Assembly: GCA_035235625.1 (NCBI GenBank)
Contig: CP141140.1
Coordinates: 60,876,581 to 60,940,580 of the forward strand
Reading direction: 5' to 3'
Source: Saururus chinensis
Lineage: Eukaryota; Streptophyta; Magnoliopsida; Piperales; Saururaceae
DNA length: 64,000 nucleotides
In this document: positions 36,443-49,060 of the stretch, piece by piece
Position numbering within the stretch: position 1 is the stretch's first letter
How the letters are laid out: every line of letters begins with the position of its first letter
Notes under the pieces: model-generated
Seen by the model: only the letters and a program-made list of their open reading frames with translations
What the model was told of the DNA's origin: nothing
Database searches by the model: none
Position numbers and translations under genes: made by a program

Positions 36443-36928
36443 TTACTTAGTATTTGGTGAAGGCAGAGACGTTTGCTTTTCATTATCTACTCTTTTTATG
36501 ATGTATGTAGACTGATTTAGCCAAGTTGAGAGTCCCTACTACTCAGTTCTATGATTTTTTTTAACTTGAATTTTGTGATATGATCTATGAATCTTTCCGA
36601 GGTCAATTTAGATGTTTTGGAGGGTTGTTGTGGAATCTATTCTATTATGACATTTCTTGCTCTTTTTTTATTGTTAAGCATGGGGCATAGCTCCACCTAT
36701 AATTTCTATAGAAGCTATTTCTATTTGGTTAGAAATTTCTTCCTGCCTCCTCATGTCTAGTAATTGGTATTTGTTATGGTGATGTGATATTTATTAATAT
36801 CCAACACGTAGGTTCTGATCATCTTTGCCAAGCCTCTACATATTGTTATGTATTGCAGATGAATTAAGGGCAATTTAGCTTTCCTCATTAACAGATTCAG
36901 TCATCTCATTTACATGGCACATGATTAA

Positions 36929-37497
36929 GGGGTCGTTTGGGTACTGAATTAATTCAGTAGCGATTCGATTCAGTAGCGATTCAATTCAGTAAATTCATCG
37001 CTGATTATGAATTACGTTTGGCTATAGAATTTGTTAAAATAAATTCAGATGTCACGTCAAACCCAGTCTTAAAACTTTAAACACCTCTAACTCTCTCTTT
37101 CAAACTCGGATATGCACATTCTTGGTACCATTACACTCATAAATTCAAGCTCTATCAAACAAGATCCCACAAGGGTAGGTAATTTTGAACTTTTAAAGTG
37201 GGCCCTACCTATATGACACGTTTTTCGAAGCTCAAATCGATATGAACGATAACCATTAAAAAATAATAAAATCTATAATTTTTAAAACGGTGATTAGGAG
37301 ACTGAATCGACTAAATCACCTCATGAGGTGATTTAGTGATTCAGGCTTGATTCAGGCTGAAACGGACTGAATCTTACTACAGTGCTGAATTTTTAATTCA
37401 GTGCAGCTTCAGTACACAAACAGGATTCTAATAATTCAATGCTGAATTGACACTGAATCGGCTGAATCTTCTCACGATTCAGTACTCAAACAGCCCC
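36929..37497. mobile_element. PIF/Harbinger (Tourist-like) MITE, TSD TAA
   Basis: The 569-bp element begins GGGGTCGTTTGGGTACTGAAT-like sequence and ends in its near complement (TTCAGTACTCAAACAGCCCC), flanked by TAA at 36,926-28 and 37,498-500. The inner arms repeat GATTCAGT. No transposase is seen. Confidence 0.85.
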
Positions 37498-37500
37498 TAA

Positions 37501-38728
37501 GAATTGAAGATGTTGGGAATTTATTTGAATATGATGTGACTTACCTGGGAAATGCGAAATGCAAAGTTTTTTTAAAACTCTCGTGTTCATATTACAACCC
37601 TTACTTTGACTTGCACTTTCTCTGACATTGAAGACCTCAACAAATAAAAATAGCACAAATTAAGCCATTGATCGGCCGGAGTAAACGTGCAATACTCTTC
37701 TCCTAGCCAAAGCTATTGGCCTGATCACTTACATCCATCTCCCATGCTATTCCTTAAAGTTGCTTTAGTGCCTTATAAGTAAGACTCGTACACTTTGCGC
37801 CAAACCAGCCCAACTACGGCTGAATTGGCGTTCCATAACATATTACAATGTTACAAGGTGTATTTAATTCTGTTTGAAGTTTTCTTGTATGAAGTTTCTA
37901 AATTTTTTGTTATCAACTAACACAAATCATTTCTCCCAAAATACTCAGTACTCGCATAAATCAATGGATCCAACTTCACTGGAAAACGTCTGAGCGTTGA
38001 ATTGGAATGGAACTCACCAAAGAGCTCTCTTGGTGTGAAGTAGGCTGGCCCCACCAATTCCCTCAAGAAGTGGTAGTTGAGGATAGTAATAGGTTAACGA
38101 GAGACTTGGGTTGCTTAGTGGGAGGGTGTTGGGTGGCTTGACTTATTACTAGGAGTGTGTGCATAATTTGTGCACAGGCTACATGTGAATTTAGAGGGTG
38201 CTTCGGCATGGTTAGGTGTTTGGTTACTCCCAAACTTTTGAAAATGTGGGGAGTTCGAGAATACCAAAGTGATTCCTACAAAAATGTAGTAAAAATTTAA
38301 AATATCACCAAATTTGGGAGAGAAGTTGCTATAAAATAGAAGTTACAACCAAATACCCTATTAGCCTTTAATGTTTAGGAGTTAGGTTAGGGTTTAATGT
38401 GTAGGAGTCACGTAAGAGTTTAATCAAATTTAGGCATATTTTAATGTGTGAGACTCCATCTTAATTGATGAATTTGTAAGCTAATTTCCTAGTGTTGGTG
38501 GATGGGAAGAGTTTTTTATGCTCTATTTGACAATGAGCCCAGTGTAAGGAATACATGGGAACTATTGATATTTAAAATCGACGGTGAACACGCTAGCGTA
38601 TTTTAGTGCTAAAACCACTAATACTAATGTGCACTAGTATATGTGTTGTCAATCTTATATAGACATACCTATATGAACCAGGCGCACCCAGTTGTCAGAT
38701 TGAGAAGTTATGATATCCGTTATTGTTA
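37501..38728. other. Intergenic, no gene seen
   Basis: No recognisable gene, RNA or repeat boundary. Short frames only. Confidence 0.5.
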
Positions 38729-38894
38729 TGAGTAATGCTAATGTGACGTTAAAAAATAATGTCAAAAGCCTATTTCATCTTCTCACCACTATTGATACGT
38801 GGGACTTACTTTTTGTAGGTCTCACTCATCGATGATAATAGGAAGATAAAGTAGACTTTTAACATTATTTTTTAACGTCACGTAAGCATTTTTC
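38729..38894. mobile_element. Mutator-like MITE, 9-bp TSD
   Basis: The 166-bp element has inverted ends over about 50 bp (GAGTAATGCTAATGTGACG versus the complement of ACGTCACGTAAGCATTTTTC). It is flanked by TATTGTTAT and TATTGTCAT, an 8/9 match typical of MULE target duplications. It is non-coding. Confidence 0.75.
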
Positions 38895-39604
38895 TATTGT
38901 CATTCAAGGTTGCCTCCCATCTGAGTACTACGTGCCCTCGGATCAAAATCTAACAGCCCGATACCCGGACTCACGCCTCTATTATAAATATATTTATATT
39001 TATATAAATCTATAACCAAGCAGCCAATCACGACCAGCTTGGCTTGCTTACCGCACGTGCTTTTTTGTTATATTTTGTTGTGTGGACCTCACGTGCAGTT
39101 CTCACTGCTTTACTTGGACATACACTTCCAAAAATTGGGCATACGGCAATAATACCAAACAACATATGTTTCTGTGTTATACAGGTTTGGTATTTGAAAA
39201 AAAATAGATGTGGTTGGTAAACTATAGATTAAAATATGGAAAACATGCATAAATTTTATGAATTTATCTTTTAAGCCAATAATAGAAGTATATATCCATA
39301 TCAAAAGAAGAGAAAAAAAAACAGAAAGAATATATCCTTGCAAAAAAAAAAATTTAACTTATATTTGATGTTTTATATATGTAAGCACGCTTGTATTAAA
39401 ATTATGGCTATAGTAATTAAGATACAACATACATGTAAAATCAGCTGGTAAAGCACATATTAATTGGAGTTATTTGAACTAAGTAATCTAGATTCTTTTA
39501 TGATGAGTAATTACACTATCAACCCGTGTTGGGGATTGAAAAATGACCTAAAAACTATGCACATAGATATCGGCCAAATTTTGCATTAATTGTGATTAAT
39601 AATA

Positions 39605-39709
39605 CTCATTTTATCTCAAATTAATAACATTACTTAGTTTTTCAAAATTAATTAATTTTAATTTATTTTTAAAAAATAAATAGAGCTATTAAACTAAAGG
39701 CAAAGAGAG
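39605..39709. mobile_element. Stowaway-like MITE
   Basis: 105 bp from CTCATTTTATCTCAAATTAA to AACTAAAGGCAAAGAGAG, bounded by TA, with arms that fold through TTAATTTTAATT. Confidence 0.55.
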
Positions 39710-40124
39710 TATTATAATGTGCTCATAAAATTTATTTATGATAATTTGCTTATAAATTTAGAGGACATAATTTGGTGACCCAAGTTGATTTTTTTTGTGC
39801 AGTATCCTCTCTACCAAAGCTCTGAAAACTATTCTAAGCAGAAGGGGAAAAAAAGGCTAGGATTAGGGTATTAACACAGTTTACCTAACTAAAAGGAGTT
39901 TCATCGAATTATACAAAACATTAGGTGCACCATAGAACATTACAAAAACCCGGGAGGAGGTGACGCTAATATACGTTCTTCCTCAGGGAGCTAGGAAATG
40001 GAGGAGGGAGTTTGGTAGAAGACTACGACCAGGGGTGCTGGACCAGCCCACCAGCCTCCCCCCGGCGGCTGCTGCTGAGGGACAAGACGAGAAGGTGGGG
40101 GTTGGTACAGCATTATTCACTCTT

Positions 40125-40133
40125 TTTTATACA
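40125..40133 (+). promoter_or_regulatory. CS: Possible TATA box of chorismate synthase
   Basis: TTTTATACA about 64 bp before the ATG at 40,197. It is the only TATA-like element close to the start. Confidence 0.4.
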
Positions 40134-40196
40134 CATATATTAGTCTCGTTCCTGTGCCCCATCTTTCTCCCTCCTCTGTCTTTACATCTCGGATCT

Positions 40197-43100
40197 ATGG
40201 CCTCCTCCCTCTCTTCCACCCCCTTCCTCAAGGCCAGGAGGGCCGACGGCGGCTCCGGCCTTGGGTCGTTCCAGGCCACGGATCTCCGCTTGTTATCGGG
40301 CCGGGCCGTCCGGGTCTCCGTTGGGGGAAAAGTGGCTCCGAGAAGGCTTGGTGTGTGTGTATTTCCCTATTAGTCTAATTGTGGGCTATGGCTTTTGCTG
40401 TTAATGTTCGGGTTTTTCTTGCTTTTTGAGTCTTTTTGTGATCTGGGTTGTTGCTACACTGGAGAAATTCGAATGTGTTAAACTGAAATTTTGGGTCGCT
40501 TTATTGGGAATTCAGCTTGTTCCTTGACTTTGGGGCTCAATATGTGGTGTGGGTCTTTGTGAGTTTGGTGAACTGTAAGTTTCTGAACGGAAAATGGGGT
40601 CATCGAAGTTGTATTCTATCCTTTGTAACTGTCTTAATGTGTTTGTTTAATTTCATATCTGGAAAATACTTCTAGTGAGCTGCTGGCGTTGCATGCGTGG
40701 TATTTCTGAGGAGTAGGGGTAGAGGTCTTGTTTCAGTTTGCTCTTTACGATGTTAAGCTGGAAGAATTTTCAAATACCTACTGACTTGCTGATCTTTTAA
40801 ATCATTGATAAGTAGAATTGTGATTTTCTTTTCAGTTTTGGAAGTTGACTTTTTATTTTTGTTTGTCATGTTGAGTATTATGTGATCATTAGTCAAGTGC
40901 TAGTGAAGGCAAAAGCTTTAGTTTAGGAGGAGTGCAGAGTACTCTCTCTGCGCTTGACACTGACCCAGCAAAGGCAGCTGGCTGGTGGGTGAGCTCCAGA
41001 GAGTGGGGTAAAAACAACAAATCCAACACCCCCCACCCATGCGCGCGGATGTTTTGCAAGGCTTCCCTGTCTATAGCTTAGACTAGGCTGGCTCTTATTT
41101 TAAATATCTCTACCTATATCATGTTCTCCTTTATTGATTTATCTTGACTATTGTTGAGAATGCAAAATTTCTTATTTATTTAAGCTTTGATTATATATCT
41201 TAAGGTTTGAATATGTATGTGTTGGTGAAATTTTTGCTTCATCCATTACATGAGGCTAAGTTTGATGTTAATTAGCGAAATGTTTGACTTCTAAATAGAG
41301 GTGAATGCTGGTACTGGGAGTTCCTTTGGGACTCTATATCGTATCACAACATATGGAGAATCTCATGGTGGTGGTGTTGGTTGCATTATTGACGGATGTC
41401 CTCCTCAAATTCCTCTTGCTGAGGCGGATTTGCAATTCGAACTTGACCGAAGGTACCTGTTTTGACATATATGGTTTTTTTGTTACTTGTGCATTGCCAC
41501 CATTTAATCATTTCAAATATTTAACTCTGCCGTGTTATGTAGATCTTTGTTTGTTGAGAAATAAAGCAAATAATAGTGAGAAAACTTTTTTACCTTTATC
41601 CAGGAGGCCAGGTCAGAGCAGAATAACAACCCCCAGGAAAGAGACTGACACGTGCAAAATATATTCTGGCATTTCTGAAGGTTAAAGTTCTATGCTAATT
41701 GCCCAGGAATTGATTACTCTTTATCATGTGAATTTTCCTTAAGGCACGTTTATAAGTGAGACATGATTGCCTAACTAATAACTTGATTACTAATATGTAC
41801 TGCAGGAATGACAACAGGAACTCCAATTCATGTGTCTGTTCCAAATACGGATCAAAGAAGCCATGTGAGCATTTGCATCATGCTTAAAATTTTAAATCCA
41901 TGTAATGGGTAAAGATTGTTGTGGCATACATGTTTTGTAACTAGGGCTTCAATAATAATGATTTTAAGTTAGCAAGCGACTTGCTTAACTTGAGAACAAC
42001 CAATGTTACTAAGGCATGATGAGCATGCTTAATTAGAATGTACAACGTATGGTGGCTCAGGGGCTTTAAAAGAAACAAAGTACTGAGCTCAACTTGCATA
42101 GCTTTACAAATTATCAGAAATTCAGCCCTTAACCTTTGTCCTCATGAACGGACTTTCTTTTTTGGAGGAACATAAATTCTTCTAGTAACTTGAGAGGAAA
42201 ATATACACTTGCTAAATAACTTGTCTTGTATGGATATGCCTTATATGCATTGAAATGGCAGAATGATATCCAGCCAACACTAAATAGTTGAATAATAATG
42301 AAGATGATGTTGTCGTATCCTATCTAGATAATCAAATATTTTAAAAAATTGTGGTTTACACATCTATATTGGTGGAAATTAGTTGTCATTTCATGTTTAT
42401 ATTTATAATTTTGAGTTTCCAAATTTTATTAAAGAAGCCAAGAGAACAAAACCTGACAGAAGTCGGGAAATAATAAGACCGGAATATATATAGTGAAGTC
42501 AAAATGGTGTCACATCATCCATATTTGAAATAAAGGGCCTATGCAACTGTATATGCAATGCGATCCCTTTGTTGCTAGTTCATGGTTGCCAATAGTGGAA
42601 ATTCTTGAAGCTTCTAGCCCAATTGCATGTTTTAAAGTATCTCCCTCATAGCCTCTTTGATGAAAAAAATTTTAGAACAGAGCTTCAGACACAAAAAATG
42701 TAGTGTCACTTTGTGTGCTTATCTTTATATGGATTGAGTTTCTTATGTGTTGATGGTGTTTGGTTTTGATTGTTCTGAATTAGTAATTGTTAGCTGACTA
42801 ATTTGAAATTTTTTCTAGAAAATGTGGTTTTAGTAGTGGGTACTAGGGGCTGAGCTTTTGACTAGTGCAAAAAAATTATAAATTACTCAATGCAGTGGCA
42901 CTTCGATTATAATATAAGAGTCCCAAAAGCCTTTTACCCTTACATGTGAATAAATTTAGCTATCTTTCAAAACTCAAACTTTTTACCGTTCTTGTGCCTT
43001 TATGGCAGGATTACAGTGAGATGTCCATAGCTTATAGGCCTTCTCATGCTGATGCAACTTATGACTTCAAGTATGGTGTGAGATCCGTGCAGGTAGCTTC

Positions 43101-45393
43101 ATATTCTGACCTGTCACTGTATGTTTAGACTGTTTATTACATGTTTATACTTTTAGTTCTTAGTATACCTAATCTTTAGATGCTTCAAAATGAAGGCATA
43201 ATATTCACTCGTTGGCTCCTGAAACTGTAGGGTGGTGGCAGATCATCAGCACGAGAAACTATTGGTAGAGTCATAGGAGGAGCAGTAGCCAAAAAGCTCC
43301 TTAAGATGAAGTCCGGGACTGAGGTTAGTACTTATTAGTATCTGCGCTATTATGAAATAAATTAATTGCTCATTAGTTTCAAGTTTGTATCGTATTTAGA
43401 TGTAATAGAAAAACTGAATTTTACCTTGGGTGCTGGTAGATAGGTTTACACGTGCTTGTTTGGACTGGAAGAGATATAGTATTTCATTATGCAAGCTTTG
43501 CTATCATCATACTAGGAGCAGGCGTGCTAAGCAAGCTGAGCTTGCTTGACTCTACTCAAGGCTAGGATTGTCTTAGCTCGACTTAAAGCTCAAACTTGGT
43601 TGCCAATATTGAACTGCTCAGCTTGAGCAATAGAAGGCTTGCTTATATGATGTTTTAAACATACTTTTTGCATATAAATAGCAATATTCATTATGTTAAA
43701 ATAATGATTTTTACATGTGGTAACATATTAATTTAATTATACAAAGAAGTATGGAAAAGAAAAAGAAGCAAAATGACTTGACCAAATTTGAGCTCGACCT
43801 AACTCTTTAACTAAACTCGAGCCCGAAATCAGGCTGAGCTCAAACTGAGCAAAATTTAACTAAACTTGGCTTGCCACCACCCTTACGTAAAAAGCTGTAA
43901 GTTTTTCTGATGATAATTGTCTGCTATTCCAGGTTCTGGCATATGTCTCTCAAGTACATAAAGTTGTGCTCCCTGAAGGAGTGGTTGACAATGATGCTTT
44001 GACAATTGAGCAGGTGTGCTTGTATCTAGTATCTGTACATCTTATTAACGCTGATACAAAAAAATGATTATTGACCAAGGTTTTTCATGATTTTTAACAG
44101 ATTGAAAGCAATATTGTAAGGTGCCCTGATCCAGAGTATGCTCAGAAGATGATTGATGCCATTGATGCTGTCCGAACTAGGGGGGATTCTGTTGGCGGTG
44201 TTGTCACGTGTATTGTGAGGAATGTTCCAAGAGTATGAATATGAAATTTTAGATCAAATTTATGAATATTTTTGCATTTTCATTATATGCTAATGTCTGG
44301 TAGGGTTATAAGTTTTATTCTCACTTTTAAATTATCTTATGGGCAATTTTTCTTTTAGGGACTTGGGTCACCAGTCTTTGACAAGCTTGAAGCGGAACTT
44401 GCTAAAGCTTGCATGTCACTGCCTGCAACCAAAGGATTTGAATTTGGTAGTGGATTTGCAGGTTGGCAGCAGAGACTTTCTAATTCTTTTGTTCGTTAAA
44501 GATGAAGCTGACAAGTTTCAAATCATTGTTCTTTTCAACTTTGTAATTATCATGCCTGGTTGACTAAATTAAGAACTTGTTTTGCTTTCACCTTACTGGA
44601 GTTTGGAGCAATATTTTTCCATGGGCTATGTAGGTACTTTTCTGACTGGGAGTGAGCATAATGATGAGTTTTATGTTGACGAGCATGGAAAAGTTCGAAC
44701 ACGAACAAACCGCTCAGGCGGTGTACAGGTAAATTTGATTACCTATTCTTTTGCCAGCAGGAACTGTTTGAATTTTGTGTTCCTGACAATATAAAGTGCT
44801 TACAGGGGGGAATATCCAATGGTGAAATGATTACCATGAGGATTGCTTTCAAACCAACTTCAACAATTTCAGTAAGTTAAATTTGTGACCATTATTCTAG
44901 TAATAGACCATTGAAGACCCGGTTATTCTTTGGGTTATTTGTAGCTCCATATTTTTTATATAATGTAGCAATAGTGCCTTATATGTATTCTTTTGCTTTA
45001 TGTCTGCAGAGAAGACAAAACACCGTGACCAGGGAAAAAGAAGAGACTGAACTCATTGCTCGTGGTCGGCATGATCCTTGTGTTGTTCCTCGAGGTCCCT
45101 ATTTAAACTTTGTATCTACTGCTTTTGCTTATTAACTTCTTTTGCTTCGCTTCTTTCTAGCAACATTAGAGAGCTTCTTTCTAGAAACTTTCTTTAAGGG
45201 AAGTGAATTATGCAGAACTCAAATTTTCTGTGCTGCAGCTGTGCCAATGGTAGAAGCTATGGTTGCCATGGTTATTCTGGACCAGCTGATGCTGCAGTTC
45301 GCACAATGCCAGCTTTTCCCCATCAATCCAGCCCTCCAAGAACCCTTGTCAGAACCATTGCATAATGATACTGACTTGCCTGTCTTAGGTTGA
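40197..45393 (+). CDS. CS: Chorismate synthase, plastidial (13 exons, 445 aa)
   Basis: Exons: 40197-40350, 41299-41452, 41604-41680, 41806-41864, 43009-43092, 43231-43323, 43933-44013, 44101-44232, 44359-44461, 44634-44728, 44806-44871, 45010-45094, 45239-45393. All junctions are GT-AG and sum to 1,338 nt. The enzyme converts 5-enolpyruvylshikimate 3-phosphate to chorismate using reduced FMN, the last shikimate-pathway step, feeding aromatic amino acids. Residues 1 to about 52 are Ser/Arg-rich and look like a chloroplast transit peptide. The three family signatures are present: [16 protein letters not shown] (from 71), [14 protein letters not shown] (from 177) and [17 protein letters not shown] (from 386, split by the last intron). 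Length and sequence are those of intact plant enzymes, with no stop or frameshift. The start is the first ATG after a TATA-like box. Confidence 0.97.
43500..43895. repeat. CS: Repeat with GAGCTCGAGC-type motifs in chorismate synthase intron 6
   Basis: Intron 6 holds inverted GAGCTTGCTTG/GAGCTCGACC-type stretches, ending GGCTTGCCACCACCCTTACG. This resembles common plant hAT-like MITEs whose ends read GGGTGGCAAGCC. TSD was not determined. It lies clear of the splice sites. Confidence 0.4.
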
Positions 45394-46708
45394 TTTTTTT
45401 GGCAACCTTTCAGCAAATTTATATAAATTGACCAAAGATAAGTGGTCATGCTGTCTGTTCTGTGAGTTGTTAATTTTGGTGAGAAACAAACGCAAGCGGA
45501 TTTATTTTATCCATCGAGACTGGAGATGGATGATGAGAAATTTGTTGGAGCTGAGAGTAAAGTTGAGTGTCCGTCTTCTCCAGGTTGTGACGTGTAGAAT
45601 ATTACTTGCCCGTCTACATTCGGCTTTGTAAGTTAAAAAGTGGTTTCCATATGTACTTTGATTAGTAATAAAAAAATTGGTATTTTTCAACTTAGGTTTT
45701 CCTTGTATTCAATCAATTCAAACTGCGCTCTACTAGTTGGATGCAACTTTATGTTCCAACTCTGATTGAACATTGATTGAAGATGTTTTGATGCTACAAA
45801 GTAGAATATTAATTATGGACGTGCTTGTCCAGGCTAGTCTATTTAAGGCAGGAAAAGTCAATATATGTGATTTATCCATATAAAAGCTCAATTTTTATTA
45901 TATCCGGCAATAACAAGGTCAATGCTGATCTTCCTGCTTATGTCCAGATTTGGGTCGTGATTGACCTCTGATCTCCCTGGAGGACTGGTGGTCTTAAATA
46001 AATGAAATGACAAATGGGAGTATGCAATATGTGATCAGACAAATATTGAACACTTATAAAACCGTCCCACATTATAGTTCTATTTAGTTTTTTAAAATGA
46101 ACTAAAACCCACAGTAATATAGCTTCACTGTCGTTCTGAAAAACTAAATGAAGCTACTAGTATAGAGGATGGAGAAGGAAGAAGCTTCTCTTTTGAATTG
46201 AAGCACCCTCTTTAGAGGTGCTCGTATAGCATCCTTGTTATGTTTAGTGGTCCTGAAACTTCACCTTTTGAAGTATATACAAGAATTATTTAGGTTGAGT
46301 ACCCCATAGTTCGTGCAGTTCGAGTACCTATAAACTTAAGAGTTGAGAGCTTGTAATATCTTGAATTGAGAACTGGTGACATAGGCATTCAAAAGATACA
46401 ATCTTTAAATAGATAGGAGTACAATGAAATTGACATTGGTACCAAGTAAAAGGCCGATAATTCATCACTAGTCTTTTTTTCTCTTTGGGAACTAATTCAT
46501 CATCACCAATCCACCATTGTTTCAGCACCATTTAAGAGACAAACAGCCGTAGGACAAATTTCATAACGCATAATTAACGAAAAGGAACCAATAACAGGCC
46601 AGCCTTTATTATAAGACACTCTACTCAGAAAGTCTTCAACATGGACACACAGATCATCTCCATAAGAGACAGACGTCACCAACACACCACAGACAACTCT
46701 TCATAAGA
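45394..46708. other. Convergent intergenic region, CS and methyltransferase 3' ends
   Basis: The first 300 bp or so probably hold the chorismate synthase 3' UTR. A Stowaway-like remnant (CGTCCCACATTATAG with diverged complement ATAGAGGATGG) lies at about 46,059-46,172. No gene is recognised. Confidence 0.5.
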
Positions 46709-46984
46709 GATACAGGGCACATCAAGAACTCAACTGAACGGACACAACAGATAATCTCTCCACAATATGAACTCTAGAGAGAAAGTGACGACGAACTGGC
46801 CGATGACAATCAACAGTAAGGAGGCTGCTAAGGCCATTGATGGGCAGATACAGGACACATCAAGAACTCAACTGAACGGACACAACAGATAATCTCTCCA
46901 CAAGATGAACTCTAGAGAGAAAGTGACGACGAACTGGCCGAGGACAATCAACAGTAAGGAGGCTGCTAAGGCCATTGATGGGCA
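46709..46984. repeat. 138-bp tandem duplication at the methyltransferase 3' end
   Basis: Units 46,709-46,846 and 46,847-46,984 are nearly identical, with only a few substitutions (for example GATACAGGG/GATACAGGA and CACAATATG/CACAAGATG). The second unit contains the last codons and stop of the methyltransferase gene at 46,966. Confidence 0.95.
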
Positions 46985-48375
46985 TAGATGCCCATCCTCC
47001 TTAAAGCCTTGAACAGTTGCAAGCAGTTTCCACTGGTAGCATCTCCAGCACCCACACTATCTGGGCACTGCAGGAAGAGCTCGTCAACCATGCAGACAGC
47101 TCCACTCTCTAACAGCTCCAGAAGGTTTCTAAGTCCAACACCGCCAACATTCATTTTTAATACCACAAAGTTGCCTTCCCCCACCGTCTCTTTGAACCAA
47201 CTCAGAAAGTCGAACATTTCCGGTTCGTCATCATCATCAAAGAACGAAGCACTCGACTCTTCAAGAGGATCATAGTCAATGGCGGGCTTGTTCTTGGAGA
47301 GGGCGGGGTAGTAAACGAAGGTAACATCGTGCCTTCGTGCGTAGGATGTAAGAACGGAAGAATCATGATCCAGAGCATATATGTCAAGACGCCGCGACTG
47401 CTTTGGATACAGAGGCAGGAACCACTTTGCAATGCTGGAGTTAGCATACCCACCTGCTCCAACATCAATATACACCAGCTGCCTTCTACTGGAAATGCTC
47501 ATGAATTTTGAAAGATAAGCAACTTTCAGTTCAGATTCTGTACGGACATTGTCCAAAAGAGGTTCCAGAAATTTTGTAAATGGCTTGTTGTTTGCTACTG
47601 AAGGACACTCCTTTGGAAGCTGAAGATGCTCAAAGGAGCTCAAGCTATCAATTTTTTTCTTGAAAACTGCCAAAGCAAAACCATCAATCATACCCACATA
47701 GACAATATCAGAGTACTTGATGAAGGATGAAACTGGTGTGGCAGCCTTGATCATGCCTCTGGGATCAGCATTCGCAACAACCTCCAGCACCGCCCCGATC
47801 CCTCCAGGCCTAAGCACGCGCTCGATTTCAAGAACATGCAGAGCAGGGACAGATGCCCTGTTGAGTCCCCTGGAGAAGACGAAGTCAAAGGAATTGTCCT
47901 CAAATGCAAGCTCATCGACCAAGCCTTTCCTCTGCAGAACGGAGAAGTGCCCTCGATCGGCCTTTAGTGCGTCTAGAAATCCCAGCTTACGCAATGCCGT
48001 TACGGCGGCGCCGGATTTCTCCCCAACGCACAGAGCCTTGGATCCGGATGACAGCAAATTCACATCCATCAGAGCTCTGAACACAGCATAGGTGAAATTG
48101 ACATCCGCCTGACATGGAGAAGGCCCATAGGGAGAGCCCAGAAGAGGCAGAGCATAGAAAGCGAAAGGCTTAAGATACTTCCCATGAGCAAAGCTCTGAC
48201 TGGAGATACAGCTGGGAGAGTCCATAGAAAAGAACTCCATGAGGTCAATCTTGGAGACAAACAGGAACGGGAACGCCGCCATTGCCGAAATGAGCATAAA
48301 AACTCGAAGAAGGAAGCGCCTGGCCAGGAGCCCTTGAACCAGGTTCAACCTACTGCCTTTCACTGCAGCGGCCAT
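46966..48375 (-). CDS. Membrane-anchored methyltransferase-like protein (FkbM-type C-terminus, 469 aa)
   Basis: Single exon. I start it at the ATG at 48,375 (context AAAATGGC); the frame stays open to 48,435 but has only TTG there. Residues 21-41 are hydrophobic after a basic N-terminus, so it is a type II membrane protein, probably Golgi/endomembrane. A class I SAM methyltransferase-like fold is suggested by ALCVGEKSGAA (114-124), DNSFDFVFSRG (160-170) and IERVLRPGG (184-192). A second domain has VYIDVGAGGYANSS (301-314) and NFVVLKMNVGGVG (402-414), as in FkbM-type methyltransferases. An acidic insert (FFDDDDEPEM) lies at 378-387. It matches the Arabidopsis family that includes At5g40830 and At3g27230; the substrate is unknown. 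The first domain has a Lys/Ser-substituted glycine loop, so catalysis there is unproven. Confidence 0.85.
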   Translation of the reverse strand: MAAAVKGSRLNLVQGLLARRFLLRVFMLISAMAAFPFLFVSKIDLMEFFSMDSPSCISSQSFAHGKYLKPFAFYALPLLGSPYGPSPCQADVNFTYAVFRALMDVNLLSSGSKALCVGEKSGAAVTALRKLGFLDALKADRGHFSVLQRKGLVDELAFEDNSFDFVFSRGLNRASVPALHVLEIERVLRPGGIGAVLEVVANADPRGMIKAATPVSSFIKYSDIVYVGMIDGFALAVFKKKIDSLSSFEHLQLPKECPSVANNKPFTKFLEPLLDNVRTESELKVAYLSKFMSISSRRQLVYIDVGAGGYANSSIAKWFLPLYPKQSRRLDIYALDHDSSVLTSYARRHDVTFVYYPALSKNKPAIDYDPLEESSASFFDDDDEPEMFDFLSWFKETVGEGNFVVLKMNVGGVGLRNLLELLESGAVCMVDELFLQCPDSVGAGDATSGNCLQLFKALRRMGIYAHQWP

Positions 48376-49060
48376 TTTCGTCTTAAAAAGTCGAGTTGCA
48401 ATCCTGCGGCAGAGATTGTGGCTCAAAATTTTCAAACAGAAAACCCCTCAAAATCCAAACAAAACGTGAAACTAATATTCAGAACGGAATGTCGATGAAA
48501 CCCAGAAAAAGTTCTGAATGTTGGATAGAGCAGGGGCTCTCCAAGCACAAGATCCAAACCCGATGAAACAAGCAGGTCGCCCCGAATTCAAGCAGAGCTC
48601 CCACGGTCGGGTCCCGGGATGACCGAAATCTTTTTGCAAATCCAGAAGAAAAACTGCCAAATGGGTGTGGAGAAGAAGAAAGTTAGCGAGAGCAAAAGCG
48701 AGAGGAGGTGTGGTTTCCACCCACGAGGAGACCCTGCGATTTCTGGAAGCCCAGCCAGGCCCTCCTGGGGACCCTCGGCGCCGGCTCGAACCAGGGCCGG
48801 ATCATCATCATCCGAGGAAGCTGTCTACATGGACTGGTTGAGTTGGAGAACAAACAACTGAAGAAAGGGAATGAGGCGAATGGGGGTGGGATGGATGAGG
48901 TGAGGCGAATGGAGAGGGAGTGGGATCTGGAAGTGATGAATAAGAAGAAGAAGAGGCGAGAAGGAAGGCGTCGTCGTGGCGAAGTGTCATTGGAGGGTTT
49001 GTCAGCTCATTGTCGGCGATCATTGGACTTACGAATCCGATCATGAGTTGCCCAACCAGA
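48376..49060 (-). promoter_or_regulatory. 5' UTR and promoter region of the methyltransferase gene
   Basis: This stretch is richer in GC than its surroundings, with CT/GA-rich tracts near 48,880-48,970 typical of plant core promoters. Open frames on both strands are compositionally biased and unrecognised. No clear TATA box was chosen. Confidence 0.45.

Noticed and set aside
46988-48260. Plus- and minus-strand frames inside the methyltransferase gene
   Set aside because: Other-frame shadows of the 469-aa coding exon.
48376-48435. Upstream 20-codon extension of the methyltransferase frame
   Set aside because: It begins with TTG, not ATG; the ATG at 48,375 has a better context and precedes the membrane anchor.
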